Shown: positions 52,910-63,270 of the stretch, piece by piece | How positions within the stretch are numbered: the stretch's first letter is position 1 | How the letters are laid out: each line of letters opens with the position of its first letter | Source: Chrysaora quinquecirrha | Lineage: Eukaryota; Cnidaria; Scyphozoa; Semaeostomeae; Pelagiidae | DNA length: 64,000 nucleotides | Direction of reading: 5' to 3' | Assembly (NCBI GenBank): GCA_014526335.1 | Contig: JACTAT010000218.1 | Span: 62,001-126,000 of the forward strand | Program-made: the position numbers and the translations under genes | The notes under the pieces: model-generated | What the model was told of the DNA's origin: nothing | The model's input: the letters and a program-made list of their open reading frames with translations, nothing else | Database searches by the model: none

Positions 52910-55470
52910 ATAACATCTTGGAGACCTGATTCATCCAAAATGGCTTGAACTGCATCATGATACTGTGGCTTGACAGTGTCAGCATCAATGTCATGGCATG
53001 TTTTATTCATGTTATTGACAATAGTAAACATCAAATACCTGCAAAAACAGATAATAAGACATTTAGACTACATTGTCTCCAATGTGGTTATTTCCAAAAC
53101 AGAGTTGACATCCAATGTTGTTGATTACAATCAATCAGAAAATCAAACTTCTATATTTTTAATTTATGTTTATATGCACTTAAGTTAATATGCACATTAC
53201 GGATCAGGCCTACAGGGTAGCTAGCATTATTTTATATTGTATAAGGTGTTAAATGAAGAGGAATGCCCCTGGGGTAGATCCGGCCCAAGATACAACCTGA
53301 AATGAGGGCACAAACAGAATACTAGAAGTTAAGCACAAAAATTTTTTGGCCACTATCTATGTGAGGAGATTCCTTGGTTCTTCATGCAAAATAATGCCTC
53401 AATTTACATGTTCCTCCACATTCAGAAGAAAACCCTTTCAAATGAGGAGATAAATCCTTTGATTGAAGGGCCATCCTCCCAAGATAAATGACATGAAACT
53501 AAATATATACTAAATTAATCTCTCCAACAAAAGTTTGACTGGACCTATGTTGATTTCCTCCGCCAATAGCACCAGTACAGCTTTCCCCACCATCATGTCC
53601 ATCCTGTGACATCACTCAAGCTATCCCAAACAGGATGAAAAATACACACACGGCATTACATAGATGTCTTGTTCCATTGACAATTGGATCGTGACATTGG
53701 AATCGCATCTTCTTTGTGATAGCAACTTGCACTTTATCTCATGCTAGAGGTGCACATAGAATCTTTCAAAACGCTCTTCCAGTGAACTAAGTTCTGATGG
53801 TTAATCAAGTTGTTCAAGATTTGTAACGGGGAATTCACAAGTTCTCTCTTCCATATCCGTCTCCACTCCCCTAACTTATCTTCATATCACAACATAGTGT
53901 ATTCGAACGCCCCTCGCATGCATGAAGCTTTCAAGTGCAAAAGTACGTGGTCGCACAAGCTTCGTTTAGACATCCATTGAAAGCTCACAGCAAGAAATTT
54001 GCTTTGAAGGTCCTGGAGGAGGAGTTACTACTCTGGTTTTGCTTCAAAACGAGACTGTTTGTTAAGGCTGGTCATCAGTATTCGTTTTCGCGGTCAAAAG
54101 CTTGTGAGCTGAGTTGATCCGGTCCAACATACAAAGTACGGGACCTTTTTGTAAACAATCAGAACAAAAGTTAGCTAACTCGATTACTAAGGCAATGACC
54201 TAATCAATTGAGGTGCTGGTAGGAGTGGCCTGGATACGGTTTTACTCGGCGATCAAGAAGAAATCAGATCTCTGACTGACTGTTGGTGTGCGGCCTTTTC
54301 AAACAACACGGAGGGCAACAAAGGCGTGCTGCGTCATATGGAATCTGACACACATAAGTTTCATATGGATAATGGTATTTTGATCTTTATACAACTGAAT
54401 CCATGATAGTTTTCTTGCTGATCCCTTTCTGAAGATTTTCTTTGATTTCTTTAGTTGCCTCATAAACAGCATAGCTAAAATATGGTACTTTGTTATAATG
54501 GTGTATTATGAGAGGTCTCTTTATTTCAAGTAATGAAATTATTGCAGAACTATGTAACTTTGAATCCTTCCATTGTACACTTTTTCTAATTTGTTTATTG
54601 TTGAAAAATTTGCTATTTTAATGTTTCAGGCATAAAAAGTATGTTGACCATTCTGTTCCCTTATTTGGGAAATATTCTTTGCCAAGGCTCTTGAGGGACC
54701 TTATGTATTTAAAGTGCAGCACAATGTATAGATTGATAGTTTTTGGTAGAGGTGCCATCCAAAAACAATTAAAAGGGGGTTTGTTAAATTCACATAAGAT
54801 TTTTTAGACTATTAATAAAAGGGGAATTAAACATGTAAGAGGAAAGCCATGATTATTACTACTTACTTGCTTAGATTTTTCCAGAAAAATTGGCTGTTCG
54901 CATCACAAAATGGGATCTCATTGCCATTATTTTGCTCCTCAAATCCGTCGATACATTCGGTGACCCCAGTGAATTAGATTAAAATCAGTAAAAATACTAT
55001 GAATAACGCCATATTTCTTGGAAAATATCAAAACTGATTATACACTAGTCTAAAAGATTAAAACTAAGAAAAAACGTATGAAAATTTTACTTAAAACTAA
55101 CGCGCTATCGAAGAGTTGCACCTCTGCGATGGCGACTTATAATATTATCACAAAGGTGACGAGAAAATTTGAGAAACTTCAGACTGAAAATACCGGTACC
55201 TTTTTTTGCGCTAAGATGGAGATTTTCAGATCAAAATGACGTGCCAAAAGTGCTCTTTTAGCCTCGATGTGTACTTTTTGGATAGCTATAACGAGGCTCA
55301 TGCAATATTGCATTTTCTGAGGTGTGTCCAACTTTGATCCAACGAGCGCGGTACTGAAGCACGATACTACGGACGGGGACTGATTGTTTTAAAGTCAAAA
55401 ATACCGGTGCGAAACTTTCAGAAATCAGAAAATAAAGTGATGCAACGAAATTTTAAAGAGTTGTTTGTGC
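52910..55470. other. No gene recognised
   Basis: Apart from a possible 5' exon of copy B next to the splice-like site at about 53040, I see no supported coding region, RNA gene or array. Base composition becomes less AT-rich near 53.6-54.3 kb and 55.1-55.4 kb. Confidence 0.3.
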
Positions 55471-55626
55471 CAGAATCATGTGTACTTTTTGGACTTATGC
55501 TCAAACATTTTCGCAAGGGAGGAAAATTGCAAGAAAATTGATAGAAATGATCGTTCCGGCCTATCCAAAACAGTGGGTGTTGCGGATGAGTGAAAGGTAT
55601 AGGCTATTGTCCAAGCTATTTTCCAC

Positions 55627-55917
55627 ATGCGTACATACAACTACTGTAAGCATCACATCAACCATCTGGAATACACCCCAAAAGGAGCGGCGTTTGAATG
55701 CTACTACTCAACATCTACAATACAAGATATATTTCAGTGGAACGATGATGGGCTAGTGTATTACAAAGGAGGAGATGTAGAGAGAGAGATTTTTAAGCAG
55801 CTCAATATGCCATCAAGGAATATAGAAGAATTTGGAGCGCCCAAGGCGACAACCCATGATCCTTTGGAAGAACTGAAAGACCATTATAAATTTTTAAAAG
55901 GTTTAAATTTAATTTAA
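55627..55917 (+). CDS. Unnamed small protein, plus copy of an inverted pair
   Basis: 96 codons with NYCKHHINHLEYTPKGAAFE, then TIQDIFQWNDDGLVYYKGG, then REIFKQLN. An inverted paralogue lies 53 bases beyond its stop. No domain is recognised. Its position just inside the Polinton's right TIR suggests Polinton cargo. Met55627 is the first Met of the frame; upstream exons are possible. Confidence 0.4.
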   Translation: MRTYNYCKHHINHLEYTPKGAAFECYYSTSTIQDIFQWNDDGLVYYKGGDVEREIFKQLNMPSRNIEEFGAPKATTHDPLEELKDHYKFLKGLNLI

Positions 55918-55969
55918 TTAATATTGTTTAATATTCTTTTAGTTCTTCTAAAGGGTTATGGGATGTTGT

Positions 55970-56176
55970 CTACGGCACTCTAAATTCTTTAAAGTTATTC
56001 CAGTCTCTCTCAATGACTCCTCCTTTATAGTACACCATCCCAACTACGTTCCAATCAAATATATCTTGTATTATATCTATAAAATTATAGCTCCGCCTCC
56101 ATTTAGAGTCTAGTCTTTCATAGTGGTTGTAGGGTATAAACTCTTGTATGAAGTGTGTTTTGCCATCATCCAGCAA
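55970..56176 (-). CDS. Unnamed small protein, minus copy of an inverted pair
   Basis: 68 codons with FIDIIQDIFDWNVVGMVYYKG, parallel to IQDIFQWNDDGLVYYKG in the plus copy, then ERD and NNFKEFRVP. The two genes converge with their ends close together and are clearly diverged, so this is an old inverted duplication. Confidence 0.4.
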   Translation of the reverse strand: MLDDGKTHFIQEFIPYNHYERLDSKWRRSYNFIDIIQDIFDWNVVGMVYYKGGVIERDWNNFKEFRVP

Positions 56177-56689
56177 AATTGCGTTCTTTAGAATAATTAT
56201 TCAGTTCATATATCTAATACTTTTGATAGTTGATAGAAGCAAAGACCAAACAAATGTTTGACAAACAATGTTTGCTCGTTTGAATAGGACCTAAGATTTC
56301 AGGTTCATTAAAAACATTCTTCATTAAGTTGCTTTCTGCTAAGTTACTTTGAAAACGATTCAAATGCGGTGAACTGTACAACTGCCTTCAAAAATCAATG
56401 TTACATGAGGTCAGTTAGGCCTTAAACATTTCCGATAAAACATATCATATATCTATTAAAACGAATTGAAATGTTAGGAACCATTCTCCCATTTAAATAC
56501 ATAAAAGTCTAAAGAATTATATCAGATATTATTTAGAATTATTAAGAGAATTTATTTAGAATTGAATTGTGTTATATTGTAAATTGAATTGAATTATTGA
56601 GAGAATTTATTTAGAATTGTGTTACCCTGTAAATTGAATTGAATTATCAAACCTCTGATATCATTTAACATCGTGTGTTGCACTGCTTT

Positions 56690-56918
56690 CTCAAAGACTC
56701 TTGAAAACGAGGTTGGAGAATCCATAGCGCTAGATTAAAACCATCAGCACGACCTGATGACGTCCTGATGACGTCCTTGATAGTCAAATGCCCTTCCTGA
56801 GACTCTTAAAACGAGGTTGGAGAATGATAGATTAAAAACCGTCGCGCTATAGAACGATCTGATGACGTCACTGCACTCATAGCCTTGGTGCGCTTATGGC
56901 CTTGCTTTGCTACCTACT
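56690..56918. repeat. Right TIR of the large Polinton
   Basis: Two partial tandem copies of a block with AACGAGGTTGGAGAA, GCGCTA and GATGACGTC, ending GGCCTTGCTTTGCTACCTACT. The same blocks make up the TIRs of the small element. Only about 30 bases of the matching left TIR remain (27572-27600). Confidence 0.75.
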
Positions 56919-57009
56919 TTGGTCTCTGTGCACATGTTACTCTAGTCACTAATAAAACTCCTCTACCATAACAAAAACCTAAAGCTAACATAACTAACAG
57001 GTAGAATAT

Positions 57010-60000
57010 AAAGTTTTGGTTTCGAGGAATACTCATACCATAGCTGTAGTTTGTTATTGTAGTAATTTTGTTACAATTCAGTCATTTATTTGGTAGTGGT
57101 ATTGTTAGTCAGTGATTAGTGTAGTTTAGGTATTCTTAGGTGCACCTTCTGTAGCATTTCTTTAGTTACTTGCTTTTTTATCTTTAGAGGTGAACATGTC
57201 GCACATTGAGGTTGAAGGATTCTCAATATGTTGACTTTGGTTGGTTCTGCAGATTTGTTGACCTGTATTTCTTGACAGACACTGAGTCTCGTGAATATGT
57301 TTCTGTTTTGTAACTGGATTGATTTCCATTTCTTTTTTTTGTATAGATTTCATCACTTTGATATTGTTGCAATTTTTTATATGCCAGAGAGATAGGGTAC
57401 GTGTTTTGGCTGGGGGAAGGGTTTTTGGAGGAGGAGTGAAAGTGATAGTAGGGTAAGAGGGTTGGGGTGAGGGAATCAAGGGGTTGCGGGAGTAGGTAAG
57501 TGGTTTTAAACTGGATGGATGGCTCTGTTTTGTTGTAGGCTGTTCTCCGCATGGTTACGGCAAGTCTTTGTGATATAATGGTGTAATTTATGTAGCATTA
57601 AAATTGTTAATTAGATAGAATTTATAATAGCCATTGATTAGACTCTAGTGATTTAAGCCATTTATGCGTAATTTTTTATAAATCCATAAAGGACACTTAC
57701 CTGAACTACCATTGACTTATTTAAGACTGAAAACTGGAGGCCTAATACAGTAATATAGTGGACAAATGGGACCAATATTGAGAACCATGATAATACCATG
57801 TAGCTATGTTCATTCTTTTTGGTCATATGCTCTGTAAAAATTTAATGTTAAATTCTTTGTCATTTTAATTTGCAATAACTTTCATGTCATATTGTTTCTA
57901 CATTGCTGATTGCTAATAATTGCAATTTGTCAAGTAAGTGCATGTCACAGCATTTACTCATTGGTTCATAGCACCATTTCAATCTGAATCTAACTGCAGT
58001 CAGTATTTTTAGATGTCAACAGGAACCATGACATGTGCTTTGATATTCATCTGCTTGCATTGTGTAGACTAGTATTAGTATGTCGTGAAGATTCTTTTAC
58101 ACATGCTTGGAGTGCCTGGCAATGGTCTCTATTATTGGAAAATCATCAAAGTTGTTTACTTTTATGCTGTTCTCAATATTGGTCCTATTTTTCCACTCCA
58201 CAATCATGCTTATCATTAAAAGCCTTGGGAACTTACCCTGAAAATGCAGGCACTTGGCAGGTCTTCTGACAGAATCTATTTTTAAAAACTGTTGAGCAAT
58301 TCTACACAACCAAATCAAGTTGTCAGCTCTAAGCTCATAAGCTCCCCAGCTTTTTGACTAACTATTTCCTTATTTCAATTTATGGTAATGACAACTAACA
58401 ACTTGTTTGTAGAATTGGTCAAGGGTTTTCAGGTTCTTGTAAAGCATTTTAGTTTAGTTAGTATGTTCTAAGCACTGCATTGTATCACGAAGACTATCAT
58501 GCTGATATGGGCTTATGGTAAGTATCAGATGTTATGGTAATTATGGTTAGTAGGAAATGTGTCATATCATTGTAGAATTAATAGAATTATTTGATTTTTT
58601 TGTAAAGTAGTAGATTCTCAAAATGAAATGAAGTTTACAATTTCGTATTGCCTTGACTGTACTTTGTACAATTTCTTTGTCTGGTTCTTGGGTCTTTAAT
58701 ATGTTTCATGGTATTTCCTATATGTAAGAAAAGCCTTTCCAAGGCATTTACAGAAACATCATATCAGCCGGAGGTGGCAATTAAACAGATTTAATTGGAG
58801 AAACTCTTCCACAAATAGCATACCTATTTCATTTACACATCCTAATACCTTGATAAAATTGCCTTTTATAAATTACCTTGTATACATGTATGATTTAAAT
58901 ATTGCAACATTATGAATATTAATCGAATTACTAAAAGCTTACCATCAGCAAAAGAGCGTTCATGATATAATGGTGCTTAATACATAATTCTATAAGGGCT
59001 ACTTTGAACATCTACTTTTAAAAATAGAAAAAAACCCTTGACCAATTCTACAGACAAGCTGTTATTCTCATTACAGTCATGCATTTGACAAAATAACACA
59101 CTGATGAGAAAGCAGGGAATCAAAAAGTATAACAAACAGTGTTGCCTGTAGCATTTCTCAACAGATTTGAAAAATACAAAGATTCTGGTAAAAGGTCTGC
59201 TAAATGCCTGGAGTTTTTTTGGGTGGTGTAGACCATGAAATCTTAAATAACAATTTATCAAAGGTACTGTCAGCAAACTTGCCTACTAGAATCTCTGCAA
59301 ATGTATTCATCAACAAACAATCTAAAATACAACCACTACATGCACATCACAACATGCTCCATGGTCACTGCATACAATCTCAAATACAAAGACTTGCTTT
59401 TGTTTGAAAACAAATTTTTGCGTTAACCACTGAGTTCATGCTGTAAAATACATTACAATGCTAATTTCTCAAATAATAATGAGGTAACAAGCACTTTAAT
59501 GAGGTAACAAGCAATTTCATGACAAAGTTCAATATCCATTCTGTATGATAATCTTAAGCGAGACAGTTCAGGTAAATGTCCTTTGTGAATTTGTAACACA
59601 ATAATATAAATGGTTTAACCACTAGAGTCCACATTAATGGCTATTACAAAGTCTATCTAATTAATAATGTTACATGAATTGCACCATTATATCACAAAGA
59701 CTGATAGCCTCCTTGCTATAACCATATGGAGAACAACCTACAAGAAAACAGAGCAATGCATCCAGTTTAAAACCCCTTACTTACTCCCGTAACCCCTTGA
59801 TTCCCTTACCCCCAACCCCTTCCCCTACTAGCACTTTCCCTTCCATTTCCCCAAAACCCTTCCCCCACCCAAACATTTACCCTATCTCTGTGGCATATAA
59901 AAATACAGGGGACACATTGCAAGAGTAACAAAGTGATGAAATCTATACAAATAAAAAGAAATGAAAGCAAGCTCGTTAACACAGCTACAAGACACAAACA

Positions 60001-60345
60001 TTTCCATGAGACTCAGTGTCTGTTGAGAAATACAGGTCATCAAATCTGCAGAACCAACCAAATTCAACATTCAAAAACATATTGAAAGTCCTTCAACCTC
60101 TACGTGTGACATGTTCACCTTAAAAGATAAGAAAGTGAGTAACTAAAGTAATGCCTAATAAGGTGCACTCCTAAGCTAACTAAACTACACTAGTTACTGA
60201 ATGAAAATACCACTACCAACTAAATGACTGAACTATAGAAAACTATCACAGTGAAATAACTTTACTATGAATGTAACACAACTACTGACTATTACTACTG
60301 AGTATGATTTTTCCTTGAAACCAAAAATTTAAAATCTTTCCATCA
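57010..60345. repeat. 3.3-kb imperfect palindrome (fold-back)
   Basis: The sequence from 57010 to about 58530 is matched in reverse by about 58920 to 60345. Checked landmarks: TTTGTGATATAATGGTG at 57571 versus 59689 inverted; TAGAATTGGTCAAGGGTTTT at 58413 versus 59030 inverted; the G-rich tract at 57408-57480 versus the C-rich tract at 59790-59870; GACACTGAGTCTCGTGAATATG versus its inverted partner near 60005. Divergence is substantial with many small indels, so it is old. No transposase was found in it. It lies between the Polinton and the RecQ-like gene. Confidence 0.75.
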
Positions 60346-60728
60346 TGTCAAGTGCAACATGTCAAGTCATCAGTTTTTGAAAAGTTCCATGCTTCTCCTT
60401 TGTGTTAATTGAATAAGTTTATCCACTCACAGAGCTCAAGTACATCGATAAACAGCAAGTCTGTAGAGCTGATCAAAATATCAATTACAGTCAGCCATAC
60501 AAAAATGCTTCTTTTGATGAAAAAAAGTAGAAGATATTATATATAAATTGTTTAAGCATTGGACTGATTGAACAAAATTGAATGAAACCACCAAGAAACT
60601 ACGCCATGCTATTATTGTATCTGCACCTTCAACTTTGAATTTGAATGAGTCCAATGCTTAAAGTATCAATGATAAAACATATGCTTCCCATACTTACCAC
60701 AAAATGGAGACAGTGGCTAAAAAAATCA

Positions 60729-62740
60729 TCAATGATCCATTGACTGATTGTCTTGTTCTAAAACAGGTAATACGCCTGAAAAATTAATAACAGCACCAAG
60801 TGACTGATCTTGATTTCCTGACTCATCAATTTCTTCCATGGCCTTGTCGAACTGTTGAATCTGATGAAAATCTCCAAAGATACTGATTTCAGAATCATCT
60901 CTGACATTCATCCACTGCTCTTCCAGTTCGTCTTCTAGATTCTGCACAGACATTGAGGCTAACTCCAAGATTTTATTTTCATCAACATCATTAAAGACAC
61001 CCCTGATTGGCATCAAAATTTTGACTGCATGGTACATCCTCCAGATTTCAATTGTTGACAAAATATCGTCAATTGTGAAAAGAGAATGGATATTTTGAAG
61101 AATCTGGCTGACGTGAAAACGAGTGAGCTCCAATACCACATTTGGAAAAGAAACAGTAGTGCTATTATGTAACAACTTCTGGTGCTAAACAATATACTCA
61201 GTGAGTTTTATTTAAGCTGTTCAGCTTGCTCATTGGTAAAACTCTTTTTCTTCATGGTTTGGCTAGGCTGTTCTTTAATTCCAAACTGCAGAGGTATCAG
61301 CTGGCAAGAAGGATCGCATGTGCACTTCTTCATACAGAAACTGCAACAATTGCATAGACCGGGGCTTACTGGATGCTTACCAGGAAAGCTCTGTTCAAAA
61401 AATTGCCGCCTGCAGGTCTCCGATGAAACATACTGCTTCATTTGTGCTTTACAGTTACTGGCAAGACAACCATTGTACAGAAGGTAGTAGTGGCTCTGGG
61501 TTTTGTCTCTGCCTGCTCTTCCACACTCCTTCAAGTATAACTCAAGGGATTTTGATGGCCCGAAGTTAATGATTCAGTTGACACCCTTGCAGTCAACTCC
61601 CATCCCAAATGCAATAGATGCAACAAGGATGCGCAAATGACTATCATTCCTTCTTATTTCTGCAAGGACATGACATTTAACTGATGCTGGTGTGCCAGCA
61701 TGGAACATTTCAATAATACTTGCTGAAGGATCTGCAAGGTCTCCAGCATAAAACTTGGATTTCAAATGTAGATCAAACATATTCCATATCAAAGCACACT
61801 GTGTCCTTGTCTGACAAAATATTATTGTCCTGTCGGTATTCCTCCCTTCAATCCTAACTTCTTGTAAAAGGCTATGAAAGATGTCTTCAAGTTTTTTGTA
61901 TGGAAAACAAGGTTACCTTTGACTAGACTTATCTAAACAACATATGTTGATATGGCTCTGAGATTCAGTGTGCTGAAAAAAGCTGCCTTGGTTGCTGCAG
62001 ATGCAATAGCTGTAAACACTGCCAATTTGACAGAAGGATGAAGCAGTGCTCTGATCTCTCCAACCTGCCAATACAACTTTCTGAATGGTGTTTCTTGTGT
62101 TGTATCAATACCCCTACAAAAAAGACCAAACACTTAGTTATTTGTCATGATAATGTGTTAGGTAGTGTTTCAAAATGAAAAACAAAAACACTACATTGAT
62201 AATAAACACAAAAGTTTACTTACCATTGTGAAATACAATGAGCCTCATCAAAAGCAACACCGACACAATATTCTGCAAAAGTTTCCTATGAGAGGAACCT
62301 CCAATGGTCTGTGGCTAGCATCGATTCTGGGGAGGGAAGATAACAGTGTGTATCCCTCCAGTTTCATTTTCTTCCAAGACCTCCTTGGTTTGATCCGCAT
62401 AGATACCAGCAGCACTGATACCCTTCTCTCGCAACAGTTGAATCTGGTCTAGCATCAGAGATTGCAGAGAAGAGACGACTAGGATGCAGCTAGTCATTGT
62501 CGCCTGTTCCAACAAGAAGTCGGCTACTAAGGGAATAGCTTGAAAAACCAATGATTTTCAATACCCTGTTGGTGCACTAAGGTACACGTCTTTGCCCTTG
62601 AAGAAGCCGCAAAGGGCTTTTTCCTGTTCTTCAAACAGCTCTTCCACATCGAAATAATGTTTCACATATGCAAGAGCTTCACGAAATCTATCTTCATTCC
62701 AGGGAATATTTCTCACAGCAAAAGCAGATGCACACGCCAT
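60729..62740 (-). pseudogene. RecQ-like SF2 DNA helicase of the outer element
   Basis: The first exon starts at Met62740 (MACASAFAVRNIPWNEDRFR...) and reaches Walker A as SAPTGY, where the Gly codon of GKS is TGA, a nonsense change inside the ATP site (about 62560). It continues VVSSLQSLMLDQIQLLREKG (62490-62420), DEAHCISQW (motif II plus the RecQ aromatic loop, about 62240), a GTAAGT intron, then a block with FRKLYWQVGEIRALLHPSVKL. Further on are VASIAFGMGVDC (motif V, 61640), ECGRAGRDK (motif VI, 61520), a Cys-rich zinc segment (CNCCSFCMKKCTC) and a C-terminal part (61175-60729, TRFHVSQILQNIHSLFTIDD). These cnidarian RecQ-like genes are multicopy and transposon-like. Known role is 3'-5' unwinding; here probably in transposition. 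Confidence 0.7.
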
Positions 62741-62953
62741 TTTGTTTGAGAACAGAGTGAGATACTTTCCTGCCTACCTTGCGATAAATTCTCCAGCAAC
62801 TCACATGCGGAACGATGATGGATAAAACAATGAAATTAGCATTTGACCAATCAGCTCTGGTTGGCAGTTTTTTGCCAACTGGAGCTGATTGGTTAATAAA
62901 CAATAGACAAGCAAAAGATTTACCACTTTGGGTCGTTTGAAAAAGAGGCCAGT

Positions 62954-63023
62954 ACAAGCTTTCCTTCATTGTTACGCAGACTCTACTCTTTTGGTTAGAT
63001 GAGTTGAGGCTGCACGCAGGCTA
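62954..63023. repeat. Right terminal inverted repeat of the outer element
   Basis: Ends GGCTGCACGCAGGCTA at 63023; inverted partner of 23174-23243. It lies about 210 bases upstream of the RecQ-like start codon. Confidence 0.75.
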
Positions 63024-63193
63024 TACAATTCATGTTTACATAAGCTTTTTTTATAAAAATAGACACTTAACTGACATAAGAATAGATGTAAAAAAAGTTC
63101 GCTTCTCGAGCCTATATTTCTAATTCTAAAGATCAAGGAGACCTGCCAGTTTCTTATTATTTTGGACCAAGTACTGAAAGTTTATTAGCCAAT

Positions 63194-63270
63194 ACAGTAC
63201 ATCCTTGATTATCCGAACCTTGAATTATCCAAGCCTCGATTATCTGAACCTAAATTTTCCAAAACACAAG
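63194..63270. mobile_element. Possible pogo/Tigger-type terminus
   Basis: CAGTACATCCTTGATTATCC preceded by TA resembles a pogo/Tigger inverted-repeat end. Repeated GATTATC(C/T)GAAC follows at 63208 and 63239. No inverted partner was found before the window ends; 63577 has CCTTGATTATCTGAA in direct orientation. Weak call. Confidence 0.25.

Larger units (their letters stand above)
27572..56918. mobile_element. 29.3-kb Polinton/Maverick, heavily invaded
   Basis: The left terminus AGTAGGTAGCAAAGCAAGG (27572) is matched by the inverted right terminus ending TGCTACCTACT (56918). Both are flanked by the perfect 6-bp duplication TTGGTC (27566-27571 and 56919-56924). Inside are the hallmark genes: protein-primed POLB, adenovirus-type cysteine protease, double-jelly-roll major capsid, basic core-like protein, minor-capsid-like proteins and retroviral-type integrase. 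A typical Polinton is 15-20 kb; the excess comes from a Penelope insertion at the left and the 42.4-55 kb block. Only about 30 bases of the left TIR survive next to the Penelope element, so the insertion deleted the rest. I could not find a packaging ATPase. Confidence 0.75.
23174..63023. mobile_element. Outer transposon shell (DUF6589-like gene plus RecQ-like gene), interrupted
   Basis: The first 70 bases at 23174 (TAGCCTGCGTGCAGCC...) match the inverted last 70 bases ending at 63023 with about five differences. Immediately inside the ends lie a plus-strand DUF6589-like gene (left) and a minus-strand RecQ-like helicase gene (right), converging. The flanking octamers TACAAATC (23166-23173) and TACAATTC (63024-63031) agree at seven of eight positions and may be a target duplication. 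Removing the Polinton and its duplication leaves about 10.5 kb, a reasonable size for one autonomous element. Pairing of a helicase with a transposase is a published feature of the Academ superfamily; this assignment is inference. Confidence 0.6.

Noticed and set aside
57162..57552. Minus-strand ORFs with Pro/Thr-rich stretches
   Set aside because: They run through the G-rich tract of one palindrome arm; the equivalent frame is not kept in the other arm.
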